62,381 nt of DNA. Source: an uncultured Bacilli bacterium (GTDB lineage: Bacteria > Bacillota_I > Bacilli_A > ML615J-28 > CAG-313). The stretch spans positions 159,742 through 222,122 of the forward strand of contig CATLBQ010000001.1 in NCBI GenBank assembly GCA_949879765.1, given 5' to 3'. A program made the translations under genes and the position numbers. Shown one piece after another: positions 55,073 through 62,381 of the stretch. The notes beneath the pieces are model-generated. The model saw only the letters and a list, made by a program, of their open reading frames with translations, made no database searches and was not told the DNA's origin. The number at the start of each line of letters is the position of its first letter. Within the stretch, counting starts at the first letter, position 1.

Positions 55073-55729
55073 CTAAACTTCTTTTTGCTTCTCAAATTGC
55101 ACTACTTTTACCTTACCATCTTGATAACTAGCACCATAGACTTCTTGTGGTGAATAAATATCTTGCAATTCTAGTTCAGTTTGTAACCATTTTTCCGTCT
55201 TTTGAATAAGAGCTAAATTTTCTTGTTGAATTTCACCACTAATAATGAGTGGCAAAGGAAAAATATGATCCTTATTTTCCTCAAAAGTGAATACGCTCAA
55301 ATTTCCATTGGTTTCTAAAATGGCATATTCTACTTCATCAATGCTACGAATATTTTTTGCGCGCAACTGGGTATATAAATCATTCATATTGTACTTTTCT
55401 TTTTCCATTTGATCCAACTGAATTTTTCCCTTTCGAATGATGATATTTTCTTTACCATCAATCTTATCTCGCAACTTGGTAAAACGTAACGTAATGATGG
55501 CAATTATTTTTTGAAACAAAACGATTAAAATCATTGGCACAATGAAGTTCCAAATGCTCTCATCAAAATTTTCAATTCCTATGATCATGATATCAGCTAT
55601 TGATAAAACTATCAGGAAATCAAATATACTCAATTGTCCGATTTCTCTTTTACCCATTATTTTCATAGATACGGTCAACAAAATAAATCCGACTACTGTT
55701 CTAAAAATAATTATTCCTAAATCTTTCAT
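55073..55729 (-). CDS. DUF421 membrane protein (YetF/YrbG family)
   Basis: 218 residues. Three N-terminal helices with MKIMGKREIGQLSIFDF and VLSIADI, then a soluble domain with IIRKGKIQLDQMEKEKYNMNDLYTQ shortened to its core IIRKGKI and LRAKNIRSIDEVEYAILETN. The family is widespread in Firmicutes; members have been tied to spore or envelope functions but the activity is unknown. The start codon is uncertain: 55729 follows a weak AAGAAG site, whereas an ATG at 55759 has none. Confidence 0.87.
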   Translation of the reverse strand: MKDLGIIIFRTVVGFILLTVSMKIMGKREIGQLSIFDFLIVLSIADIMIIGIENFDESIWNFIVPMILIVLFQKIIAIITLRFTKLRDKIDGKENIIIRKGKIQLDQMEKEKYNMNDLYTQLRAKNIRSIDEVEYAILETNGNLSVFTFEENKDHIFPLPLIISGEIQQENLALIQKTEKWLQTELELQDIYSPQEVYGASYQDGKVKVVQFEKQKEV

Positions 55730-55779
55730 TTGTTCTTCTTTTTTTCTCCTTTCGTGCATAGACTATAGCAGGTGATTCT

Positions 55780-56181
55780 ATGCAATTCATTAAACAAAAA
55801 GCCATTACATTTTTAATTTCATTTTTTATTTTTATCCTTTTTACACTCATTTATACTTTCATTCTTTATTTTGGAAAAGTAAGTTATACAGAAACGTCTG
55901 TTTATCGGTTTACATTTGTGATTGGCGTATTGTCTTTTTTTATCTATGGTTTTTTAACAGGTAAAATTGAACAACATCATGGTCTTTTATCGAGTTTTTT
56001 ATCAAGTTTGATTATCTTAGCACTCGTTGTTCTTGTTCATCTCTTATCTAAAAAATCCATAGATGCGCCAAGTTGGATTAAATATGCTTCTTACTTGCTT
56101 GCAGCAAGTCTAGGTGGTATGTTGGGTGTCAATTTTCATTCTCTAAAGAAAAAGGATAACAAGAAAAAGAAGCAACACTAA
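55780..56181 (+). CDS. Four-helix membrane protein, TIGR04086-like
   Basis: 133 residues with four membrane helices (about 8-30, 44-60, 68-90, 98-118) and a lysine-rich tail KKKDNKKKKQH. The helix spacing and YGFLTGKIEQHHGLLSSF followed by LAASLGGMLGVNF resemble the TIGR04086 membrane family. No function is known. AGGTGAT precedes the ATG. Divergent from DUF421. Confidence 0.6.
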   Translation: MQFIKQKAITFLISFFIFILFTLIYTFILYFGKVSYTETSVYRFTFVIGVLSFFIYGFLTGKIEQHHGLLSSFLSSLIILALVVLVHLLSKKSIDAPSWIKYASYLLAASLGGMLGVNFHSLKKKDNKKKKQH

Positions 56182-56203
56182 TTACTAGTTTTGCTTCTTT
56201 TTT
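56164..56203. terminator. Bidirectional terminator
   Basis: Perfect 12-bp stem AAAAAGAAGCAA/TTGCTTCTTTTT between convergent genes; overlaps both gene ends. Confidence 0.82.
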
Positions 56204-56940
56204 GATATAATGATATGATTGCTATTTTGAATCACGATGGAATCATCATCTACACTTTCATCTAATAAGACATGAGCACCAATAATGCTTCCTTTACCAA
56301 TATAAGTATCCCCACCTAGAATAGTTGCCCCCGCATAGATAATCACATTTGCTCCAATTGTTGGATGTCGCTTGATTCCTTTTAAGAGATGACCTTTTGA
56401 TAAAGACTTAGCGCCAAGTGTAACGCCTTGATAAAGCCTAACACATTCTCCAATTTGAGTGGTCTCACCAATTACAATCCCCGTTCCATGATCAATAAAA
56501 AAACCACTGCCAATCATGGCCTTAGGGTGAATGTCAATGCCTGTTTTTGAATGCGCATATTCGCTAAGGTACCTTGGCAAATAGGCAATTGTTAATCCAT
56601 CTAGCCAATGTGCCAAACGATAAACCATAATAGCATAAAACCCTGGATAACTATATATGACCTCCTCTTTGGCATCTATTGCGGGGTCATTTTGAAGATA
56701 TGCGCTTAAATCTGCAGATAAAAGGTACATCAATTCTTCTACTTCTCCTACCACATCCACTTGATACACAGGATGATTACTATCAATTAATCCGTACTGC
56801 TTTAAAAATGACATCATCTGTGTCACAAAAGACTGAGATGTCATATGACCATCTTCTAATATAGATGTTGCTACAGCATCTTTCCAGTTGTCCAATAATG
56901 AAACTAAATCTTGTTGTTTTATTCTACATTTTTGATTCAT
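56185..56940 (-). CDS. Serine O-acetyltransferase (CysE/EpsC-like)
   Basis: 251 residues: an N-terminal helical half and a C-terminal left-handed beta helix with [19 protein letters not shown] and [19 protein letters not shown], the serine acetyltransferase signature. It makes O-acetylserine, the cysteine precursor. No cysK is adjacent. The N-terminal extension is of the EpsC type rather than the short Bacillus CysE. The ATG at 56940 has AGGAG eight bases upstream. Confidence 0.9.
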   Translation of the reverse strand: MNQKCRIKQQDLVSLLDNWKDAVATSILEDGHMTSQSFVTQMMSFLKQYGLIDSNHPVYQVDVVGEVEELMYLLSADLSAYLQNDPAIDAKEEVIYSYPGFYAIMVYRLAHWLDGLTIAYLPRYLSEYAHSKTGIDIHPKAMIGSGFFIDHGTGIVIGETTQIGECVRLYQGVTLGAKSLSKGHLLKGIKRHPTIGANVIIYAGATILGGDTYIGKGSIIGAHVLLDESVDDDSIVIQNSNHIIISKKKQN

Positions 56941-57104
56941 TCCACCCACTCCTATAGTATTATATGAGAAAAAAAAGAAATTGCGACTATGATGATGATT
57001 GATTTGTTAGTTTTTCATTCAAGGAGATTATTCTCTATCCATCTCCTTGATTTTTTTATCCCTCTCATATATAATAAGGAAAAAGAAATCAAATGAGGCA
57101 TACG

Positions 57105-57413
57105 ATGAAAAAAATCTTAAACGAACACCTTATATATGAAATCCTATCTGTTGTAGTTGAAATCCCCCTAGGATGTGTGGCCACTTATGGCCAAATTGCT
57201 CTACTCATTGGGCGAGATAGAAATGCAAGACTTGTCGGTAGAGTGCTTAGTCATGCTGATTTCTATGGGTCATATCCTTGTCACCGAGTGGTCAATGCTT
57301 CTGGACGATTGGTTCCACATTGGGATGAGCAAAGAAAACTACTTTGTCAAGAACATGTGCAATTCAAAAAAAATGGTTGTGTCGATTTAAAACAATGTCA
57401 GTGGAAAATGTAA
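57105..57413 (+). CDS. MGMT-family DNA alkyl-base protein, short form
   Basis: 102 residues (or 106 from 57093). VPLGCVATYGQIALLIG is not exact here; the visible motif is IPLGCVATYGQIALLIGR, and YPCHRVVNASGRL carries the active-site Cys in PCHRV. It therefore matches the catalytic half of O6-methylguanine methyltransferases without the N-terminal domain, as in small stand-alone members. Because the Cys is kept, it is not a Trp-type ATL protein. The ATG at 57105 has GAGG six bases upstream. Confidence 0.85.
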   Translation: MKKILNEHLIYEILSVVVEIPLGCVATYGQIALLIGRDRNARLVGRVLSHADFYGSYPCHRVVNASGRLVPHWDEQRKLLCQEHVQFKKNGCVDLKQCQWKM

Positions 57414-57443
57414 GTTTTGAATTGTCTTAAAAAGCTTATATAT

Positions 57444-57478
57444 AAAAACTAGATAGTCTTAATGACTATCTAGTTTTT
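57444..57478. terminator. Strong hairpin terminator
   Basis: Perfect 15-bp stem AAAAACTAGATAGTC/GACTATCTAGTTTTT, loop of five, T-run. It closes the ordinary part of the window; the accessory segment begins beyond it. Confidence 0.92.
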
Positions 57479-57614
57479 TAACATATTTTCTGTGCATACC
57501 ATTCCCTATCTGAATAGCATGTTTTTCCCATTCGAACTGATCCTTCAAGAAAGGTCGTCCATTTTGACATGAATTGATACACCATTCATTCCTAAGATGG
57601 TCTCTTAGAAAACT
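57459..57614 (-). pseudogene. Remnant reading frame, 51 codons without start
   Basis: Between two stops one minus-strand frame reads through LRNEWCINSCQNGRPFLKDQ and FEWEKHAIQIGNGMHRKYVK, which looks like true protein (Trp, His, Cys and charged residues in balance) but has no start codon or ribosome binding site. Its stop lies in the terminator loop. I read it as the C-terminal remnant of a lost gene; the family is not recognised. Confidence 0.4.
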
Positions 57615-57813
57615 TTATCTTCTTTTCCTTCAGGAGAATCTTTTCTACCTGATATCCCCAAGCAAGACATTCCTTTTTGGTCTTCAAAAAAGAATGATCA
57701 ATTTCAAAGCCAAGCACCTTTCGAATTTCCTCAAACGAAAGCATCACAGAGTCTTCCTCAGTTATCCGAAATAAGTTGTCAACATATTGCCATAAGTTGA
57801 AATACTTACTCAT
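57592..57813 (-). CDS. Small hypothetical protein
   Basis: 73 residues, with AGGAGG eight bases before the ATG. The middle, LSFEEIRKVLGFEIDHSFLK, and the end, YQVEKILLKEKKIKFSK, resemble small one-domain proteins found singly or fused to restriction and regulatory proteins in Firmicutes. I cannot name a function. It overlaps the remnant frame downstream, so it may have been part of a longer gene. Confidence 0.55.
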   Translation of the reverse strand: MSKYFNLWQYVDNLFRITEEDSVMLSFEEIRKVLGFEIDHSFLKTKKECLAWGYQVEKILLKEKKIKFSKRPS

Positions 57814-57909
57814 TGTTCTATCCTCCTACAGACTATATTGAGCGTCCTTAAATCATTTTAAATGGACGATCTACCATTTTTCCCCATATTCTACAAATAC
57901 ATTATATTA

Positions 57910-58769
57910 TTACATACACTGTAAAACAAACCAGGCATTTTCAAATCGTTTTTCAATCAAATCTTGTCTTCGAATATAGAAATATAACATACCACAGTCA
58001 CCCCATGTCAATTCCCATTCTTCTTTTTCAAGTGTACTAAGTTGAAGAAGCAAAATCCAGTCTTTAGCATCAGATTGTCTACTATCTTCTTTCTTTAAAA
58101 TATATTGAGAGTTATCTAATTCTTGTCTTATACGTGCACAATCTGTGAGCATTTCATCTTGAAGATTATAAGCATATCCTAATAGTTTGTGATGCTCTTT
58201 TTCCTCATCAGAACTCAACTTTTCAAGACACTCATCATATGCTTCAAAATCACATTTTACATTACTTCGTAGAAAAAATTCTTCAAACGGAGGATAAGAC
58301 TGATTCACTTTGAAGCAAACAGCCATTTCAGGTACTACATTTTCTTCTGCCATTTCCTTAGGTAGCTCCATAGTAATAAAATTCTCTGTCTGTTCATAAT
58401 AGAATACCTTGGCACAACCATTATCTTCTGCATCACTCCCCCATCGCATAGATTCACATTCATAAAAGAAATACAATATCCCCCTATCAGGCAATAACCC
58501 TTCATTATCGTATTGCTTGATATCTTCCAGGTCAATTTGACACAAAAAGGACAACGGACGTCCTATATTCTCTTCTTCATCTACAAATACTGGCCACTGA
58601 AAATCCCTAGGAAGCCATGGTTTGCCTCCAATTTTACTTGAATTTGGAAGAATTTTTTCATGTTTTCCTTTACTTCCATCAAAATTTCATTTCTCTCAAA
58701 TGACAATATCACTGATTCTAAATTCTTTGTCCCCCCTTTTTTACGTTTAAAAAAATCAAAAATGGACAC
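57910..58769 (-). pseudogene. DUF1963 (YwqG-like) protein gene with one-base frameshift
   Basis: Two frames together make a YwqG-like protein of about 285 residues. The GTG start at 58769 follows AGGAGG and gives SIFDFFKRKKGGTK; after an A-tract (six T at 58653-58658 on plus) the correct continuation is in another frame: ILPNSSKIGGKPWLPRDF, then GRPLSFLCQIDLEDI, GILYFFYECESMRWG and HHKLLGYAYNLQDEML. One more A would restore the frame. DUF1963 proteins are of unknown function and often lie in accessory DNA. The A-tract is short for ribosomal or polymerase slippage, so mutation or a base error is likelier. Confidence 0.8.
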
Positions 58770-59063
58770 ATTTTCCTCCTAAAATAATTTAATTTTATAT
58801 TTATCGCTTATTAGCAATAAAACCATTTTCATATCAGAATTTGACAACTCTGTTTTTCTTTCTTAGAGACCCTACAGTCACTATTTGCTCAAACACATTT
58901 CTTCCAAAATACAACTTTCTTCATCACATTTATTATTATTTTACAAAATTAATTTTAATTGATGAAAAAGAATGAACTTTCAGTATTAAGAAAGTAGATT
59001 AAAAAAACATGCTATTTTCTTCAATATTTTTATGCAATTTTTTCCTCATCATTAATGTCAGTT
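58770..59063. other. AT-rich gap
   Basis: I see no gene or strong signal apart from AT-rich sequence that could hold the DUF1963 promoter. Confidence 0.4.
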
Positions 59064-59447
59064 TTACTCGCAAAATAAGAATTCTTGTATTAATTCAATA
59101 TCAACTTTACTTTCTGAAATATATAAATATTTATTGTTTTTTAATAGTTGTATCCTACCTGATAGATATACAAAATAAGTTTTTGGTATTCCTATTTTAT
59201 AATAAATGGTTATATCTATTGCCTCACCACTTAATTCTTCTTTTAAATCAGCCGGAATTTCTTTATATTTTACAAATTTTTGCTCTTCTATTATTTTAGA
59301 CAATTTTTCTATATTTTCATTTTGAGTTATATGTGTAATATGACTTGAAAACATATAACTAATATCTATTGCACTCGCTTTTTTTGAACATGATGTTAAA
59401 CCCATCATACATAATACAATTCCTACTAAAATGATTATTCTCCTCAT
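59064..59447 (-). CDS. Small lipoprotein, DUF5301-like (tentative)
   Basis: 127 residues with a lipoprotein signal IILVGIVLCMMGLTSC (lipobox Cys at 20). The exported part has ENIEKLSKIIEEQKFVKYKE, a proposed helix, and strands EAIDITIYYKIG and KYLYISESKVDIELIQEFL. It resembles short DUF5301 lipoproteins of gut Firmicutes. GAGGAGG lies five bases before the ATG. A promoter sits about 200 bases upstream, with a 13-codon frame in the leader. Confidence 0.65.
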   Translation of the reverse strand: MRRIIILVGIVLCMMGLTSCSKKASAIDISYMFSSHITHITQNENIEKLSKIIEEQKFVKYKEIPADLKEELSGEAIDITIYYKIGIPKTYFVYLSGRIQLLKNNKYLYISESKVDIELIQEFLFCE

Positions 59448-59646
59448 CCATTCCTCCTCTATTATCCATTTTTATTTACAAACTTAAATCCACAGGAATC
59501 TTCCTGTTCTGAATATGATTCTCATTTTATATCAATCCTCCTTTGTATCCTTAATTTATTTTAAATCTTTGATTCTCGTTAAAATTGGCAGTATCATTTT
59601 TTAATACAATTATTCTTTTTAATTTTAAAAATAACTTCTTGTGCTT

Positions 59647-59674
59647 ATTATATCATGTAAATTTCTTTTTTCAA
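59647..59674 (-). promoter_or_regulatory. Sigma-A promoter for the DUF5301-like lipoprotein
   Basis: TTGAAA (59669-59674), 16 bases, TATAAT (59647-59652). The leader holds the palindrome CAGGAATCTTCCTG (59493-59506). Confidence 0.7.
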
Positions 59675-59768
59675 AACAATTAAACAAGAATATATTCATT
59701 TATAAGACTGGTATATAAAAAGGTACCCTTTAATTGAAGATCTTTCGGTAACGTTATTATATTATTCC

Positions 59769-59894
59769 TTAATATTTAAATACATCTTTTATAGCATTTA
59801 TCATTTTAGGAGTGGGATGATTTCTAGAACATTTTAATTCTTCTACTCTATTAGGGGCATCATAAATTTTTCTCTCTCCTCCATTTTCTAAATA
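59769..59894 (-). pseudogene. Remnant reading frame, 41 codons without start
   Basis: A minus-strand frame reads LENGGERKIYDAPNRVEELK and CSRNHPTPKMINAIKDVFKY then stops. Composition is protein-like, but it has no start codon and an upstream stop three bases before its first residue. I take it as the C-terminal remnant of a gene lost by deletion; family unknown. Confidence 0.4.
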
Positions 59895-59940
59895 TTAAAT
59901 TAGTTTAAATGAAAGGTGGGTCTCCCACTTCTCAAAACAC

Positions 59941-60006
59941 TTAGTAGTTACTTTTGCCTAGTGATGGCAATTTAATACCAACGTTTATCCTATTTACTAT
60001 TTTCAT
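59941..60006 (-). CDS. 21-residue peptide gene
   Basis: A short frame with a near-perfect ribosome binding site AAGGAGGTGA seven bases before the ATG encodes MKIVNRINVGIKLPSLGKSN and a final Tyr. It is basic (five Lys/Arg, no acidic residue). A small hairpin GTGGG/CCCAC (about 59922-59934) follows. It could be a leader peptide, a signalling or modified peptide, or the intact start of a decayed gene. Confidence 0.4.
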   Translation of the reverse strand: MKIVNRINVGIKLPSLGKSNY

Positions 60007-60052
60007 CTTCTCACCTCCTTGAAAGGTTTAATTTTAAAATATTCCCCCCCAT

Positions 60053-60185
60053 TATATATTGGAAAATTTGAAGCATTTTGTAGGGGTATATTTCAAAACT
60101 TTCTAAATTTTTTATTTTAGCTCATACTTCCTAGTTTCTTAAAAGGAACAGTAAAAAAACACCTCTCACTATATATTGGAAAATT
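60053..60185. repeat. Direct repeat TATATATTGGAAAATT, two copies
   Basis: Copies at 60053-60068 and 60170-60185. Each lies between short complementary blocks (CCCC...GGGG and CCTCT...AGAGG), so both could sit in hairpin loops. Confidence 0.6.
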
Positions 60186-60253
60186 AGAGGGTAAAAGTTA
60201 GACGTTTATAAAAAAATTTTTAATTATTTTTTTATTTTTCCTATATTTATACC

Positions 60254-60271
60254 TGTTGCATTTATGCAACA
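60254..60271. repeat. Palindrome built on GTTGCAT
   Basis: TGTTGCAT-TT-ATGCAACA, perfect 8-bp arms. Eight bases away a second GTTGCAT/ATGCAAC pair forms the terminator at 60279-60307; ATGCAAC recurs at 60481. Confidence 0.65.
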
Positions 60272-60278
60272 AGCAAAA

Positions 60279-60307
60279 AAAGGCGTTGCATTTGATGCAA
60301 CACCTTT
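60279..60307 (-). terminator. Intrinsic terminator with GTTGCAT stem
   Basis: 13-bp stem AAAGGCGTTGCAT/ATGCAACACCTTT, loop of three; the single C-A mismatch on plus is a G-U pair in minus RNA, which with the U-run points to the minus strand. Confidence 0.75.
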
Positions 60308-60476
60308 AAAAATACCTAATTATTATTTAAAAATTATCTTAAAAACCATAAATTTTTAAAACTTTCTACCCTTATTATCTTTTGTGGACAACATAATTGA
60401 CGACTAATTCAATAAAAAATGCTCAAAAACAACGTTTTATATGTTGCAAAATTCGTTTAAAATAGGGCAGGATAAG

Positions 60477-60526
60477 GAAAATGCAACACTCTGCATTTTC
60501 GTCCCTAACAAATGGGAAACCCATTT
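60477..60526. repeat. Two adjacent small hairpins
   Basis: GAAAATGCA/TGCATTTTC (60477-60500, 9 bp) and AAATGGG/CCCATTT (60510-60526, 7 bp). Confidence 0.55.
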
Positions 60527-60571
60527 TAAAATACTAAAATCCCTTATTTATTATTCTCTTAAAAATTAAAA

Positions 60572-60597
60572 GGATATAAAGCATTAGATTTATATCC
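60572..60597 (-). terminator. Intrinsic terminator after the candidate immunity gene
   Basis: GGATATAAA/TTTATATCC, loop of eight, then TTTTAATTTTT on the minus strand. Confidence 0.7.
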
Positions 60598-60604
60598 AAA
60601 AGGA

Positions 60605-61084
60605 TTATTCATATTCAATGATATTTACTTCTAATACTATCGTACTTTTTGGCAAATAACTGATTTCAACACAATCACCAACTTGTAAATCTCCTTTTAT
60701 CATAAAATAGTATTGTTTTCCAGATATTGTGATAATATGTGCATTATTTTTCCCATTGGGGGCAATTTTATATCCATGAGAAAAAGGATTTTTTAACTCT
60801 TCTATTCTTTCAATCTCGCCTTTAATTATTAAAGCATTTTTAGGGGTCTCGGTATTTAAATTTATACCATATTTAATATGCCCTATTGAATCAATTAACC
60901 CGAAGAAAATAAAGCCAAATAATAAAACATAAGTAAAAATAGATGATATTTTATTTTCAACAACATTTTTTCTATTCAGTATGGAAAAAATAATAGTTAT
61001 TAATATTAGAAGACTTAAACCAATTATCATAATAAGTGGAAAAGAAAAAAGTGTTCTTTTATAATAATCATAATCAAATTTCAT
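60605..61084 (-). CDS. Two-helix membrane protein, candidate immunity partner of the RHS protein
   Basis: 159 residues: two membrane helices (LIMIIGLSLLILITIIFSIL and FTYVLLFGFIFFGLIDSIG) and a C-terminal beta-rich part with KNALIIKGEIERIEEL, HIITISGKQYYFMIKG and DLQVGDCVEISYLP. The latter looks like the OB-type fold of DUF3592-like proteins. The ATG at 61084 lies 17 bases after the RHS stop, with AAGGGGAT upstream. A small gene immediately behind an RHS toxin tip is the usual place of its immunity gene; the role is inferred from that alone. Confidence 0.6.
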   Translation of the reverse strand: MKFDYDYYKRTLFSFPLIMIIGLSLLILITIIFSILNRKNVVENKISSIFTYVLLFGFIFFGLIDSIGHIKYGINLNTETPKNALIIKGEIERIEELKNPFSHGYKIAPNGKNNAHIITISGKQYYFMIKGDLQVGDCVEISYLPKSTIVLEVNIIEYE

Positions 61085-61101
61085 AAACTTTATCCCCTTT
61101 T

Positions 61102-62379
61102 TTAAAATGGCCAATAATAATCAACACCACCATATGCACTATAACCTGAAGAAAATGTTATAGAAGTGGCAGAAACGGCTTCATCATGTGGTTTACGTGG
61201 ATCAAAACAATGATCTACTCCAACCATAGCATTGATTCCTGTATTAACAAACCATTCACCATAACTACCTTTCCCTTGATAGTTATGCACTATTCCTACG
61301 GAATAAGTAAATCCAGGTGGAACAATACCAGTTACTCCACCTAAATGAAAATACCTTTCAGCTTTCATATTTTTAAAATCTAATACAAATGAAAATCCTA
61401 CTTTTATACCACCAAAACCTTTAATAAATGGAATAGGTATAGTAACACTAAAATCCAAAACTGCAACCGCTTCTTCTCCTGCCGCAATTGAAAGAACAAT
61501 TCCAGTAGTCACTGCAGCGGCTATTACTAATGCTCCAGCTCCAGCAGTTACAATAGTAGCAACTAGAGCGGCACAAACGATAGCAACTTTCAAAAATTTC
61601 TTCCAACTCCAAGTTCCTTCAGGGTCATAGCCAAGAATCGGGTTGTTTCCACAATAGCTATAAAGATTTAAACCATTTAATGATTGATTATCTAAATATT
61701 TACAATCATCCGCACTAATAAATCTTCTAATGCTTGGGTCATAATATCTCGATTTTAAATAAAACCAACCTGTTTCACTATCAAAGAAATAGCCTTTATA
61801 TACAAATGGATTATTATATGCTACGAGGCATTGAATATTTATTGTCTCTTTAAAATTACCCCATGCATCATACGAATATGATACCACACATCTACCATTT
61901 TCATCAACTATTTTGGTAATATTTCCTGTAATATCTCGAATATAGAAGTATTCTTTTCCTTCACAACTTAATCCAACAATTTCTCCTTGTTCATCATAGC
62001 TAAAGTACATTTCATAGTTCAAACCAATAGAACTATGTATTAATCCAATAATTTTACTTCCATCTAAAATATATTTTTCATCATAATCTAATCCTCTTTT
62101 TTCAATTCGAATGCCATCTTCATTATAAACAAATGAAGTATTGCCTATTTGTTTTAACTTTCTTCCTTCCCACGTAAGGGTTTGACTTACTCCATCTTTA
62201 ACAATTGTGGTTGGATTACCTTTGTAGGAATCTTCATATTTGAATTCTTTAATTATACTTTCTGTTCTTGCATTTTGAATGGAAATGAGTTGATCTTTAA
62301 TTGTGGTAGAGTAATTATATTTTTCATTGGTAATTAAAGAGCCTTCTTTGTTTTTGATTTGATGAGTTAAAATATTTCC
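61102..62379 (-). CDS. RHS-repeat protein with C-terminal tip, 5' end outside window
   Basis: The frame is open to the window edge and gives the last 425 residues. Residues 1 to about 185 are tyrosine-aspartate repeats (GNILTHQIKNKEGSL, SYSYDAWGNF); 188-255 are the RHS core with YLKSRYYDPSIRRFISAD and LYSYCGNNPILGYDPEG. The final 170 residues differ from the core: an Ala/Gly/Val-rich segment (about 265-300) that could enter a membrane, then a Gly- and aromatic-rich region with SVTIPIPFIKGFGGIKVG and TFSSGYSAYGGVDYYWPF. In polymorphic toxins this place holds the toxin; no known nuclease or other motif is visible. No export genes are seen in the window. Confidence 0.9.
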   Translation of the reverse strand, partial: GNILTHQIKNKEGSLITNEKYNYSTTIKDQLISIQNARTESIIKEFKYEDSYKGNPTTIVKDGVSQTLTWEGRKLKQIGNTSFVYNEDGIRIEKRGLDYDEKYILDGSKIIGLIHSSIGLNYEMYFSYDEQGEIVGLSCEGKEYFYIRDITGNITKIVDENGRCVVSYSYDAWGNFKETINIQCLVAYNNPFVYKGYFFDSETGWFYLKSRYYDPSIRRFISADDCKYLDNQSLNGLNLYSYCGNNPILGYDPEGTWSWKKFLKVAIVCAALVATIVTAGAGALVIAAAVTTGIVLSIAAGEEAVAVLDFSVTIPIPFIKGFGGIKVGFSFVLDFKNMKAERYFHLGGVTGIVPPGFTYSVGIVHNYQGKGSYGEWFVNTGINAMVGVDHCFDPRKPHDEAVSATSITFSSGYSAYGGVDYYWPF

Positions 62380-62381
62380 AT

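Larger units (their letters stand above)
59448..60604. other. Accessory intergenic region with small frames, hairpins and repeats
   Basis: 1157 bases containing a promoter, a remnant reading frame, a 21-codon peptide gene, a 16-base direct repeat, and several GTTGCAT-based hairpins. No standard gene fits. Each element is listed separately. Confidence 0.6.

Noticed and set aside
57910-58554. Separate 214-residue protein
   Set aside because: Its apparent start is internal to the DUF1963 family sequence, which continues upstream in the adjoining frame.
60263-60361. Plus-strand frame starting at an ATG in the GTTGCAT palindrome
   Set aside because: It has no ribosome binding site and is explained by the two hairpins it crosses.
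59448-60604. CRISPR array
   Set aside because: Repeats here are two copies or irregular hairpins with unequal spacing; no cas gene is present in the window.
1-62381. tRNA, rRNA, insertion sequence or prophage genes
   Set aside because: I looked for cloverleaf ends, transposase motifs and terminal repeats on both strands and saw none convincing.

Overview
This window looks like chromosomal DNA of a low-GC, endospore-forming Bacillota (Firmicutes). Evidence: A+T-rich sequence; strong AGGAGG-type ribosome binding sites; a T-box in front of valS; ribosomal protein L27 with the LQFF N-terminal extension beside its protease gene prp; and sporulation genes (spmA, spmB, dacB-type carboxypeptidase, spoIVFA, a broken spoIVFB, spoIVA, spoIIIAH-like, spoVB-like). 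The gene mix (RHS protein, BspA-type leucine-rich protein, small lipoproteins, split sporulation clusters) resembles gut Erysipelotrichia/Coprobacillus-type bacteria, but that placement is inference. Almost all genes lie on the minus strand; only six clear genes are on plus.

Layout. 0-3.4 kb: end of an alpha/beta hydrolase, an AT-rich gap with DnaA-box-like sites, then a PHP phosphoesterase and a Fic-fold protein that has lost its catalytic motif. 3.4-16 kb: housekeeping blocks (PAP2 phosphatase-rluB; dacB-spmA-spmB; mutS-mutL-miaA; rplU-prp-rpmA-obg and an ECF S component). 16-19 kb: a three-gene cassette of a GT8 glycosyltransferase and two acyltransferase-like membrane enzymes, probably making a glycolipid, then an XRE regulator. 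19.6-26 kb: a lipoprotein behind a promoter bracketed by an inverted repeat, ppdK, an LRR protein, spoIVFA with a frameshifted spoIVFB, and radC. 26-34 kb: valS-folC under a T-box with a GUA specifier, then a GltD-like oxidoreductase and an uncommon NadD-NadE fusion. 34-40 kb: a reduced division/cell-wall cluster (ftsI/spoVD, murE, mraY, murD). 40-46.5 kb: mscL, galM-like, hup, spoIVA, a DUF402 phosphatase, a secreted nuclease lipoprotein and an RluA-family enzyme. 46.5-57.5 kb: apt-rel-dtd followed by a protein that looks like a degenerate GGDEF-EAL protein, a membrane protein and a SpoIIIAH-like gene; then a SpoVB-like flippase, DUF421, a serine acetyltransferase and an MGMT-family gene.

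57.5-62.4 kb is a different kind of DNA: short and broken genes, remnant reading frames, many hairpins, lipoprotein and peptide-sized genes, ending in the C-terminal part of an RHS-repeat protein with an unrecognised 170-residue tip and a two-helix membrane protein 17 bases downstream, a candidate toxin/immunity pair.

Promoters resembling sigma-E sites precede spoVB-like, spoIVA and spoIIIAH-like genes, so the sporulation genes scattered here may share mother-cell control. All identifications come from reading motifs; no database search was run.
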